Position numbers and translations under genes: made by a program. 5,264 nt of DNA, taken from assembly GCA_937951455.1 (NCBI GenBank), contig CALFBU010000070.1, positions 1 to 5,264 of the forward strand, in the 5' to 3' direction. Positions within the stretch are counted from its first letter, which is position 1. Every line of letters begins with the position of its first letter. The DNA is from an uncultured Rhizobiaceae group bacterium (lineage in GTDB: Bacteria; Pseudomonadota; Alphaproteobacteria; Rhizobiales; Rhizobiaceae). Under the pieces are notes generated by a model that saw only the letters and a program-made list of their open reading frames with translations, did not search any database and had not been told where the DNA came from. Shown one piece after another: positions 1-5,264 of the stretch.

Positions 1-362
1 GTCTGAAAAATCTGTTTAAGACCAGAATATAAATTACGCACAAATGGCATACGGCTCAGCACGTCTTCGCCATAACCAACTATGGTACGACCTATGAAGT
101 TTGCCGTAAGGAAACCAACGATGGTAATAACGAAAAATGCAACGAGCAAACCAAAACCTGGAATGCTAAACGGAAGGTAGTTGTCTGGATTATAAACTTG
201 CGGAATGTAAGGTTTAACCCAACTGTCGACCCACCCTATGAATGACCAAACGAGATAAGCCGTGATTGCCAAAGGCGCACAAATGATAAAGCCCGTCAGA
301 AAATAGTTCCGAAGTCTTGTCAATCCGCTCTTTTGCTTTGGTTGAATGGTAGGCTTTTCCAC
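1..362 (-). CDS. DUF502 family membrane protein, N-terminal part (gene continues past left edge)
   Basis: Only the first 120 codons are in the window; family members are about 200-230 residues. The protein opens with a short basic, polar stretch containing LRNYFLTG (residues 18-24 or so). A membrane segment follows at about 20-42, then WVDSWVKPYIP and YNPDNYLPF around 44-65. A second membrane segment at about 66-90 begins with IPGFGLL, and GRTIVGYGEDVLSRMPFVRNLY follows. This pattern is typical of DUF502, whose biochemical role is unknown; it is related to the plant COV/LCV membrane proteins. The start is GTG: an in-frame TGA lies two codons upstream, there is no ATG before residue 105, and AGGTGA sits three bases before the GTG. 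It lies 93 bases downstream of glmS on the same strand, an order I recall from rhizobial relatives. Family call is confident; function is not assigned. Confidence 0.85.
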   Translation of the reverse strand, partial: MEKPTIQPKQKSGLTRLRNYFLTGFIICAPLAITAYLVWSFIGWVDSWVKPYIPQVYNPDNYLPFSIPGFGLLVAFFVITIVGFLTANFIGRTIVGYGEDVLSRMPFVRNLYSGLKQIFQ

Positions 363-380
363 TGGTCACCTGAGTGTTTC

Positions 381-416
381 TAAAAAATAGATATGGAGGC
401 TCATGCGCTCATAATC
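381..416 (-). terminator. Weak terminator-like stem followed by a T tract, after glmS
   Basis: Read on the minus strand, 416-408 (GATTATGAG) can pair with 398-390 (CTCCATATC) through eight base pairs with one bulge on each side and a nine-base loop. A run of six T follows (complement of 382-387). This resembles a rho-independent terminator between glmS and the DUF502 gene, but the stem is bulged and AT-rich, so it may be leaky or not functional. If real, it would lower transcription of the DUF502 gene from glmS. Confidence 0.25.
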
Positions 417-455
417 AAGCTATAACCAAGTGAATATGCAAACAATATGACAAAC

Positions 456-2282
456 CTACTCAACGGTAACAGACTTGGCCAAGTTCCGAGGTTGATCGAC
501 ATCCGTACCCATCAAGACCGCTGTATGATACGCAAGCAATTGAATTGGCATTGAATAAACAAGCGGTGTAAGAATTTCAGGCACTTCCGGCATGATAATG
601 GTGTGTTCTGCATTAATGGAAGCAGCATCTGCACCCTTTTGATCGGTAATCAAAATGATACGCCCACCACGCGCTGCGACTTCCTGCATGTTAGAAACAG
701 TTTTATCAAAGATTTTGTCATGTGGCGCGATTACAACCACAGGCATGTCTTCATCAATCAAAGCGATGGGACCATGCTTTAATTCACCAGCGGCATAACC
801 TTCTGCGTGAATGTAAGAGATTTCTTTAAGTTTCAAAGCGCCTTCCATGGCGAGCGGATAGCTTGTGTCTCGCCCTAGATAAAGAACATGTTTGACACGT
901 TGAAGGTCATGCGCAACTTTCTCAATCTCGGCTTCCATCTTCAAAGCCTTATTGATAAATTTAGGTACTTCGGTCAAATCCCGAACCAATTGGTGCTCAT
1001 CTTCAGCACTCAATGTACCGCGCGCCTTACCTGCAGCGATACTTAAAGAAGCCAGCGTAGACAATTGACATGTAAAGGCTTTTGTTGAAGCAACGCCAAT
1101 TTCTGGTCCTGCCAAGGTTGGGAAAACCACATCGGACTCGCGAGCGATGGTGGATTCTCTCACATTCACAACTGCACCAATATGCTGCCCCTGAGCTTTA
1201 CAGTAACGAAGACAGGCCAACGTATCAGCCGTTTCACCAGATTGCGATATAAACAGCGAAAGTCCGTTCTTCGCCATCGGCATTTCGCGATAGCGGAATT
1301 CTGAAGCAATATCGATATCAACGGGCAAACGCGCATAACGCTCAAACCAGTATTTACCGACAAGACCCGCGAGAAATGCAGTCCCACAAGCAGAGATCGC
1401 AATGCGATCGAGTTTTGCAAAATCAAATGGCAGGTCTTCTTGCACGCGGGATTCACACTTGCCAAAATCAAGGTAATGCGAAAGCGTGTGTGAAATTACT
1501 TCCGGTTGTTCAAAAATCTCTTTTTGCATGAAGTGGCGATGGTTACCCTTATCAACCATGAGGCTGGAACCAATAGAAAGTTGCATGACACGATCAACCG
1601 ACTTGCCTTCCATATTCATGATTTCAACAGCAGTCTTTGAGATGACACACCAGTCACCATCTTCAAGATAAGTAATTTTATTGGTAAATGGCGCAAGTGC
1701 GATTGCATCGGAACCAATATACATCGAACCTTCACCATGGCCGATTGCCAATGGCGGGCCATTTCGAGCACCCACAATAAGATCTGGCTCATCCTTGAAC
1801 ATGATTGCAAGTGCAAAGGCACCTTCCAAACGTTTGATTGCTTCGTGAGCAGCCTCACGAGGCGTCATACCCGCTTTACGGTTTCTGGCGACCAAGTGCG
1901 CCACAACTTCTGAATCTGTTTCAGAAGCAAAGGAATAGCCATCAGCTTCCAACTCATCGCGTAAGTCACGAAAATTTTCGATGATACCGTTATGCACAAG
2001 TGCTACATTTTCTGAGAAGTGAGGATGCGCATTGACTTCATTGGGCACACCATGAGTCGCCCAACGCGTATGCCCGATACCAGTTGTGCCAGATAGTGGT
2101 GAAGAATCCAGTAGCTCTGCAAGATTTACAAGCTTGCCTTTGGCACGACGTCGATCAAGCCCCTGACTTTCAAGGGTCGCAACACCTGCAGAATCATATC
2201 CTCGATATTCAAGCCTTTTAAGAGCGTCCACCAAAAGCGGCGCGACCGGCTCATTTCCTACAATTCCAACAATTCCACACAT
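456..2282 (-). CDS. glmS: Glutamine--fructose-6-phosphate aminotransferase (isomerizing), GlmS
   Basis: Cytoplasmic enzyme converting fructose-6-phosphate and glutamine into glucosamine-6-phosphate and glutamate, the first committed step toward UDP-GlcNAc. At 608 residues it matches the family's usual length. The N-terminal class II glutaminase domain (about 2-220) starts MCGIVGIVG, with Cys2 as the nucleophile exposed after Met removal. It carries HTRWATHG (71-78), HNG (97-99) and SETDSE (120-125). The two SIS sugar-isomerase domains span about 290-430 and 460-600. Key motifs are SACGTAFLAG (298-306), SQSGETADT (346-354), STKAF (399-403), KLKEISYIHAEG (484-495) and ELKHGP (500-505). The C-terminal tail ends DQPRNLAKSVTVE, with Lys603 in the position of the catalytic lysine of the E. 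coli enzyme. The ATG start is fixed by the catalytic Cys2. The gene lies 146 bases downstream of glmU on the same strand; the leader is G-rich and may be regulatory (see 2291-2318). Confidence 0.98.
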   Translation of the reverse strand: MCGIVGIVGNEPVAPLLVDALKRLEYRGYDSAGVATLESQGLDRRRAKGKLVNLAELLDSSPLSGTTGIGHTRWATHGVPNEVNAHPHFSENVALVHNGIIENFRDLRDELEADGYSFASETDSEVVAHLVARNRKAGMTPREAAHEAIKRLEGAFALAIMFKDEPDLIVGARNGPPLAIGHGEGSMYIGSDAIALAPFTNKITYLEDGDWCVISKTAVEIMNMEGKSVDRVMQLSIGSSLMVDKGNHRHFMQKEIFEQPEVISHTLSHYLDFGKCESRVQEDLPFDFAKLDRIAISACGTAFLAGLVGKYWFERYARLPVDIDIASEFRYREMPMAKNGLSLFISQSGETADTLACLRYCKAQGQHIGAVVNVRESTIARESDVVFPTLAGPEIGVASTKAFTCQLSTLASLSIAAGKARGTLSAEDEHQLVRDLTEVPKFINKALKMEAEIEKVAHDLQRVKHVLYLGRDTSYPLAMEGALKLKEISYIHAEGYAAGELKHGPIALIDEDMPVVVIAPHDKIFDKTVSNMQEVAARGGRIILITDQKGADAASINAEHTIIMPEVPEILTPLVYSMPIQLLAYHTAVLMGTDVDQPRNLAKSVTVE

Positions 2283-2288
2283 ATTTCA

Positions 2289-2334
2289 GACCCCGTTATC
2301 CCAATGACCCCTATTCCCTAAATGGTTTGACCCC
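2289..2334. repeat. Three GACCCC direct repeats in the glmS leader
   Basis: GACCCC occurs at 2289-2294, 2306-2311 and 2329-2334 on the plus strand, so GGGGTC three times on the glmS sense strand, at steps of 17 and 23 bases. The first two units continue similarly: after GACCCC a T/A-rich spacer of five or four bases leads to CCC (2300-2302 and 2316-2318). The series ends seven bases before the glmS start codon. It could be a set of protein-binding sites, a small tandem duplication, or simply the G-tracts of the structure described separately. Confidence 0.5.
2291..2318 (-). promoter_or_regulatory. Putative G-quadruplex in the glmS leader, overlapping the Shine-Dalgarno position
   Basis: On the glmS sense strand the order is GGG (2318-2316), AATA, GGGG (2311-2308), TCATT, GGG (2302-2300), ATAAC, GGGG (2294-2291). 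Four tracts of at least three G with loops of 4, 5 and 5 bases satisfy the usual quadruplex rule (tracts of 3 or more, loops of 1-7). A fifth GGGG lies further upstream at 2334-2331 after a 12-base loop. The last tract ends eight bases before the ATG and is the only good Shine-Dalgarno candidate, so folding in the mRNA could hide the ribosome site. The motif is read directly from the sequence; folding and any regulatory effect are inference. Confidence 0.45.
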
Positions 2335-2385
2335 ATCATGGAATAAACAAATCATTTCAAAACATTTCGTTGAGACTACTATAAA

Positions 2386-2396
2386 TTGGTTACCAA
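2386..2396. repeat. Perfect short inverted repeat TTGGT-T-ACCAA between glmU and glmS
   Basis: Arms of five bases flank a single central base, about 105 bases upstream of the glmS start. The form resembles a compact repressor operator, but an 11-base palindrome is expected by chance at this scale, and no clear promoter hexamers can be placed beside it. No terminator-like hairpin with a T tract follows glmU in this 146-base gap, so read-through from glmU into glmS is plausible. Confidence 0.2.
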
Positions 2397-2428
2397 GCGT
2401 TCATTTCGCATGGTTAGCAAATCCTAAA

Positions 2429-3787
2429 CTACTTTGCGGAACGCTCAGCTTTCAAGGCAGCATTGCGGACTCGTATTTCTTCACCCATTCCGGCTTTATT
2501 GGCTTGTCGTCCACGACCAATACCGAGGGCATCAGAAGGCACGTCTTCGGTAATCACACTACCGGAAGCAATATAAGCCCCATCCCCAATCGTAACAGGC
2601 GCTACAAGCGAACTGTTAGAGCCAATGAACGCGCCTGCCCCAATCGTCGTTTTGTGCTTGTTCATACCATCATAATTACATGTAATCGTGCCAGCGCCAA
2701 TATTTGCTTTTGAGCCAATTTCTGCATCACCCACATAGGTCAGATGATTAATCTTCGCACCTTCGTGCACAATTGCATTTTTAACTTCCACGAAGTTACC
2801 AACTTTCGTTCCCGCGCTAAGATCCGTACCAGGACGCAACCTTGCAAAAGGACCAATGTCAGCGTTTTCTCCGATGACAGCCCCTTCAAAATGGCTAAAT
2901 GCTTTTATCTTTGCGCCAGACTTCACTACCACTTTGGGACCAAACACAATATTAGGCTCAAGCTCAACATCTGGTTCAATGATGGTATCTGCACTTAAAA
3001 ATACAGTTTCGGGCGCTTGCATCGTCACACCGGAAGCCATCAATTTTTGTCTTGCAGTATTTTGCCAAAGCGCCTCAACTTCAGCCAATCCATTGCGTGT
3101 ATTTACACCAATCAACTCAGCTTCAGGTGCTTCAAGCGCTTTGACGGATAAGCCTTGAGCATTCGCGATCTCAACAACATCCGTCAAATAATACTCACCC
3201 TTGGCATTTTTGTTATCAACCGCATCCAGCAATGCCAAAGCATGCTGTCCACTCAAACCCATGATGCCGCCATTACAAAAATCAACAGCACGTTCTTCTT
3301 CGGTTGCCTCCGCATGTTCGCGTATGGCTAGAAGCTTGTCATCCTTTTCAAGCAGACGGCCATAACCTGTAGGATCTTTTGCGTAAAAGCCTACAACAAC
3401 AACTGCCGCTCCTTCAGCAAGCACATTGCGCATATTGGAAAGCGTCTCCGGTGTTAATAGCGGCGTATCACCAAAAAGAACCAAGATATCATCTGCACCC
3501 TGCTCGATCGCTTCTCTTGCGGCTAATACAGCATGAGCCGTACCCAAACGCTCAGTCTGGACATGCACACTGGCTGAAGCATTCTCTTTTTGAACAACAT
3601 CAATCACAAGCTCACTGCCTTTGCCTGCAACAACGGCAATCTTGTCACTTTCAGCGGCAGTACAAACCCGCATGACATGTGACAACATGGGTATATTGGC
3701 AACTTCATGCAAAACCTTTGGCAGGCTAGAACGCATCCGAGTGCCTTCGCCTGCAGCCAATATGAGTGAAAGACATGTTCTGGTCAT
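2429..3787 (-). CDS. glmU: Bifunctional N-acetylglucosamine-1-phosphate uridyltransferase / glucosamine-1-phosphate acetyltransferase, GlmU
   Basis: Cytoplasmic enzyme making UDP-GlcNAc from glucosamine-1-phosphate, acetyl-CoA and UTP; it supplies cell wall and LPS synthesis. Its 452 residues match the family. The N-terminal pyrophosphorylase domain (about 1-230) has [19 protein letters not shown] (8-26, with Lys24), LGTAHA (81-86), FGDTPLL (105-111, with metal-binding Asp107), PTGYGRL (139-145), FCNGGIMG (170-177), GEYYLTD (197-203) and GVNTR (227-231, with Asn229). The C-terminal left-handed beta-helix acetyltransferase domain (about 250-435) shows hexapeptide repeats, RLRPG (316-320), NFVEVKNA (331-338), [12 protein letters not shown] (347-358, His348 as likely catalytic base), [13 protein letters not shown] (362-374) and [13 protein letters not shown] (389-401). 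The start is ATG, with GGGA eight bases upstream. It leads the minus-strand run glmU-glmS-DUF502; the enzyme between the two glm steps, GlmM, is not encoded in the window. No missing residue or frameshift was seen. Confidence 0.98.
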   Translation of the reverse strand: MTRTCLSLILAAGEGTRMRSSLPKVLHEVANIPMLSHVMRVCTAAESDKIAVVAGKGSELVIDVVQKENASASVHVQTERLGTAHAVLAAREAIEQGADDILVLFGDTPLLTPETLSNMRNVLAEGAAVVVVGFYAKDPTGYGRLLEKDDKLLAIREHAEATEEERAVDFCNGGIMGLSGQHALALLDAVDNKNAKGEYYLTDVVEIANAQGLSVKALEAPEAELIGVNTRNGLAEVEALWQNTARQKLMASGVTMQAPETVFLSADTIIEPDVELEPNIVFGPKVVVKSGAKIKAFSHFEGAVIGENADIGPFARLRPGTDLSAGTKVGNFVEVKNAIVHEGAKINHLTYVGDAEIGSKANIGAGTITCNYDGMNKHKTTIGAGAFIGSNSSLVAPVTIGDGAYIASGSVITEDVPSDALGIGRGRQANKAGMGEEIRVRNAALKAERSAK

Positions 3788-3806
3788 AAGCCATTTCCCA
3801 ATAGTG

Positions 3807-3841
3807 ATTCTAAATATGTTTGCTTGCGTTCAAATATCCAA
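3807..3841 (-). promoter_or_regulatory. Weak candidate promoter for glmU
   Basis: Two overlapping hexamer pairs can be read on the minus strand. One is TTGAAC (3833-3828), a 15-base gap and TAGAAT (3812-3807); the boxes are good but the gap is short and the leader would be only about 13 bases. The other is TTGGAT (3841-3836), a 17-base gap and CATATT (3818-3813), with better spacing but weaker boxes. A promoter is expected here because the upstream neighbour is divergent; the exact boxes are uncertain. Confidence 0.25.
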
Positions 3842-3849
3842 CTCTATAG
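3820..3849 (+). promoter_or_regulatory. Candidate promoter for the EamA transporter gene
   Basis: TTGCTT (3820-3825), an 18-base gap and CTATAG (3844-3849) resemble the alphaproteobacterial sigma-70-type pattern (TTGAC, then CTATAT). Transcription would start near 3856, giving a leader of about 50 bases before the TTG start codon. The -10 box lies inside the inverted repeat at 3839-3855, so a bound protein could block it. The call is by eye only. Confidence 0.25.
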
Positions 3850-3855
3850 GAGTTG
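3839..3855. repeat. Inverted repeat CAACTC-tatag-GAGTTG in the divergent intergenic region
   Basis: Perfect six-base arms flank a five-base centre, midway between the divergent starts of glmU (51 bases away) and the EamA gene (53 bases away). It overlaps the possible -10 box of the transporter gene and is close to the possible -35 of glmU. This is a typical place for an operator, but the regulator is unknown and no regulatory gene is adjacent. Confidence 0.3.
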
Positions 3856-3908
3856 AACAGTAGTTTTCGCATAACATAGTCATCTAAATAATCTATTACG
3901 AGCCATTT

Positions 3909-4826
3909 TTGCCCTCTCGACACGCAACCCTCTTTGCTTACATCATACTGTTTATCGCGCCAGCATTCTTTACAACGAATGTTATTTTTGGTCGTCAACT
4001 CTTAAGCGTAGAGCCCTTTACACTCGCATTCATTCGTTGGGGACTAACCTCAGCCATCCTCTTACTGTTTTGTAAAAACGAATGGCCTGAAATGATGCGG
4101 GTTTACAAATCAAATAAATCACTTTCATTCTTTTGCGGATTTTTGGCATTCTGGATTTGCGGCGGAATGGTTTATTTCGCGCTGCACTACACAAGTGCGA
4201 CAAACGGCATTCTAATCTACACGACACCGCCGATATTGATTCTGGCCGTTGAAGCTATTTGGCGAGGGAGACAAATATCTGTACGTGAGATCGTCGGCAT
4301 CTCGTTTGCGCTTATTGGAGCAGCAATCATTATCGCCAATGGCAAACTCGATAATCTCTTGTCATTAAAGTTTAATGTAGGGGATTTGATTTTTGTCGCC
4401 GCAGCCATTTCTTGGGCAATCTATTCCGTTCTTTTGAAATCAGAACACTATTCTACGTTAAAAACGCTACCACTTTTAACACTGCTTAGTATCTGTGGAA
4501 CAATCACTCTTGCACCCTTCGCGGCTTACGAGAGCATGTACATTGGCGATCTGCCAAAAACCCGAACAGAATGGTTGCTGATTATGGGTATTGTTTTCTT
4601 GTCTTCTATCGGTGCTTTTTTGACCTTTCAATATGGGATCAGAATGCTCGGCGCATCCATTGCAGGGATATTCATGTATCTGCTAGCCCCATGGGGACTT
4701 TTGTTTGCGTGGTTTTTCCTGGGCGAGACACTGGAAAATTATCACATCAATGGTACGATCTTCATTCTAAGCGGCATTGTAATAGCAACTCTGCCGCTTA
4801 AAGTATTCCGACGCAAATCAGTTTAA
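3909..4826 (+). CDS. EamA/DMT-superfamily membrane transporter (substrate unknown)
   Basis: An inner-membrane protein of 305 residues with the ten hydrophobic segments and internal duplication of the drug/metabolite transporter superfamily. Segments lie near 8-27, 35-54, 72-92, 98-117, 124-143, 156-175, 187-205, 220-241, 248-270 and 281-298. Family features include TTNVIFGRQLL (22-32), EPFTLAFIRWGLTSA (35-49), the TSATNGILIYTTPPIL stretch (95-110), the second-half start GDLIFVAAAISWAIYSVL (158-175) and LGETL (271-275). A basic tail RRKSV follows. Members export amino acids, metabolites or drugs; the substrate cannot be read from sequence. The start is TTG: an in-frame TAA lies at 3885-3887, there is no ATG between it and the first membrane segment, and ACGAG sits about six bases before the TTG. 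The gene is divergent from glmU and its stop interlocks with the stop of ccdA. It has no obvious functional link to either neighbour. Confidence 0.9.
   Translation: MPSRHATLFAYIILFIAPAFFTTNVIFGRQLLSVEPFTLAFIRWGLTSAILLLFCKNEWPEMMRVYKSNKSLSFFCGFLAFWICGGMVYFALHYTSATNGILIYTTPPILILAVEAIWRGRQISVREIVGISFALIGAAIIIANGKLDNLLSLKFNVGDLIFVAAAISWAIYSVLLKSEHYSTLKTLPLLTLLSICGTITLAPFAAYESMYIGDLPKTRTEWLLIMGIVFLSSIGAFLTFQYGIRMLGASIAGIFMYLLAPWGLLFAWFFLGETLENYHINGTIFILSGIVIATLPLKVFRRKSV
4768..4800. repeat. Nine-base perfect stem near the converging gene ends
   Basis: TAAGCGGCA (4768-4776) pairs perfectly with TGCCGCTTA (4792-4800) across a 15-base loop. It sits inside the last codons of the EamA gene, 24 bases before its stop, and 22 bases beyond the ccdA stop on the opposite strand. 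There is no T tract on either side, so it is not a standard rho-independent terminator. It could still slow polymerase or protect 3' ends of the two converging transcripts. A stem of this length can arise by chance in a window this size. Confidence 0.25.
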
Positions 4827-5264
4827 CCAATAGAACCAAGTATCGGGAAAGTTGCCAGTAGCCAGAAGGCAAATGCCTGCATGCCGCCTGTCAGAAAGAG
4901 AATACCGGTCAGGACAAGCAAGACACCCATGAATTGTTCAACGCGGCCCAAGTGCTTTTTAAAACGATCAAGAAAGCTCATAAACGGGCCTACAAAGAGC
5001 GCTGACAAGACAAAAGGAATGCCAAGACCTGCTGAATAAACACCCAACAGGAATGCGCCCTCGCCTACCGTTTCACGAGAGCCTGCCAGCCCCAGGATTG
5101 GCGCCAATATTGGCCCGATGCAGGGTGTCCAACCAAAAGCAAAACAAAGCCCCATAACAAAGGTACCAACAGGCCCTGTACCAGAGTTTTGAAAACGGGC
5201 TTCGCGTTGCAAAAAGGCAAACTTGAAAACGCCTAAAAACTGCAACCCCATAATGATGATAATC
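4823..5264 (-). CDS. ccdA: CcdA-type cytochrome c biogenesis / thiol-disulfide membrane transporter, C-terminal part (gene continues past right edge)
   Basis: CcdA carries reducing equivalents across the inner membrane from cytoplasmic thioredoxin to periplasmic thiol proteins used in cytochrome c maturation. The 146 visible residues are roughly the C-terminal 60% of a protein of about 240-250. They include the end of one membrane segment (IIIIMGLQFLGVF, 1-13) and a REARFQ loop. The segment MGLCFAFGWTPCIGPILAPIL follows (37-57), with Cys48 in the TPC motif as the second of the redox cysteine pair. Further segments are near 69-91, 108-126 and 129-142. The partner cysteine should lie in the missing N-terminal part. 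The reading frame stays open to the window edge, so the ATG at 5249-5251 is internal and not the start. An extra Cys40 lies eight residues before the active one. The gene is convergent with the EamA gene, overlapping it by four bases. The assignment to CcdA rather than a DsbD fragment rests on the short soluble-domain-free C-terminus ending FPILGSIG. Confidence 0.9.
   Translation of the reverse strand, partial: IIIIMGLQFLGVFKFAFLQREARFQNSGTGPVGTFVMGLCFAFGWTPCIGPILAPILGLAGSRETVGEGAFLLGVYSAGLGIPFVLSALFVGPFMSFLDRFKKHLGRVEQFMGVLLVLTGILFLTGGMQAFAFWLLATFPILGSIG

Noticed and set aside
399..412. GCTCAT-gc-GCTCAT direct repeat after glmS
   Set aside because: A six-base repeat with a two-base gap is too short to be meaningful and has no further copies nearby.
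1486..1858. Short open frames antisense to, or in alternate frames of, glmS
   Set aside because: They have no ribosome site or family resemblance and are fully explained as shadows of the glmS reading frame.
2353..2408. CATTTC repeated three times between glmU and glmS
   Set aside because: Short AT-rich words at irregular spacing (2353, 2363, 2402) are expected in such an intergenic region; no dyad or promoter boxes accompany them.
2283..2428. Possible glmS ribozyme or other known glmS riboswitch in the leader
   Set aside because: The glmS ribozyme needs a core of about 150 bases with a conserved cleavage-site sequence and nested pseudoknots; none of its recognisable core is visible here, and the class is essentially found in Firmicutes and relatives.
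2327..2713. Open frame of 128 codons on the plus strand
   Set aside because: It is antisense to the glmU 3' end, its product is low-complexity and resembles no family, and the opposite frame is an unambiguous enzyme.
3810..3998. Open frame of 62 codons on the minus strand spanning the intergenic region and the start of the transporter gene
   Set aside because: It lies antisense to the first helix of the EamA gene, has no recognisable domain, and would overlap the glmU promoter region; most likely chance.
5249..5251. ATG as the start of a short 142-residue CcdA-like protein
   Set aside because: The frame remains open to the window edge with hydrophobic residues, and the alignment to CcdA begins in the middle of the family; this is a gene cut by the window, not a truncated gene.

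Overview
The window looks like a chromosomal housekeeping segment from an alphaproteobacterium, most likely a Hyphomicrobiales (Rhizobiales) relative with moderate GC content (mid-40s percent by eye). This rests on the protein sequences (GlmU, GlmS, a DUF502 membrane protein and a CcdA of alphaproteobacterial type) and on the gene order glmU-glmS-DUF502, which I recall from rhizobial relatives. No search was run, so the taxonomic call is inference.

Layout, right to left on the minus strand: the C-terminal part of a CcdA-type thiol-disulfide membrane transporter (4823-5264, running off the right edge); then, after an intervening plus-strand gene, glmU (2429-3787), glmS (456-2282), and the N-terminal 120 codons of a DUF502 membrane protein (1-362, running off the left edge). 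The single plus-strand gene is an EamA/DMT-family transporter (3909-4826). It is divergent from glmU across a 121-base intergenic region and convergent with ccdA, with a 4-base overlap in which the two stop codons interlock.

glmS and glmU together give the route from fructose-6-phosphate to UDP-N-acetylglucosamine, apart from the GlmM step, which is not in the window. This supplies peptidoglycan and lipopolysaccharide synthesis. The EamA transporter and CcdA have no evident link to that pathway. All catalytic motifs expected in GlmS and GlmU are present and nothing is broken. There are no tRNAs, rRNAs, mobile elements or CRISPR arrays, and no gene-free stretch exceeds 150 bases.

The one non-routine signal is in the glmS leader. 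On the glmS sense strand, four G-tracts separated by loops of 4, 5 and 5 bases (2291-2318) meet the canonical G-quadruplex rule, and the last tract is also the best candidate Shine-Dalgarno sequence. The tracts belong to a short GACCCC repeat series (plus-strand reading). This could be a translational control element for glmS, but that is untested. Minor signals are an inverted repeat overlapping a possible promoter between glmU and the transporter gene, a 9-bp perfect stem near the convergent gene ends, and a weak terminator-like structure after glmS.
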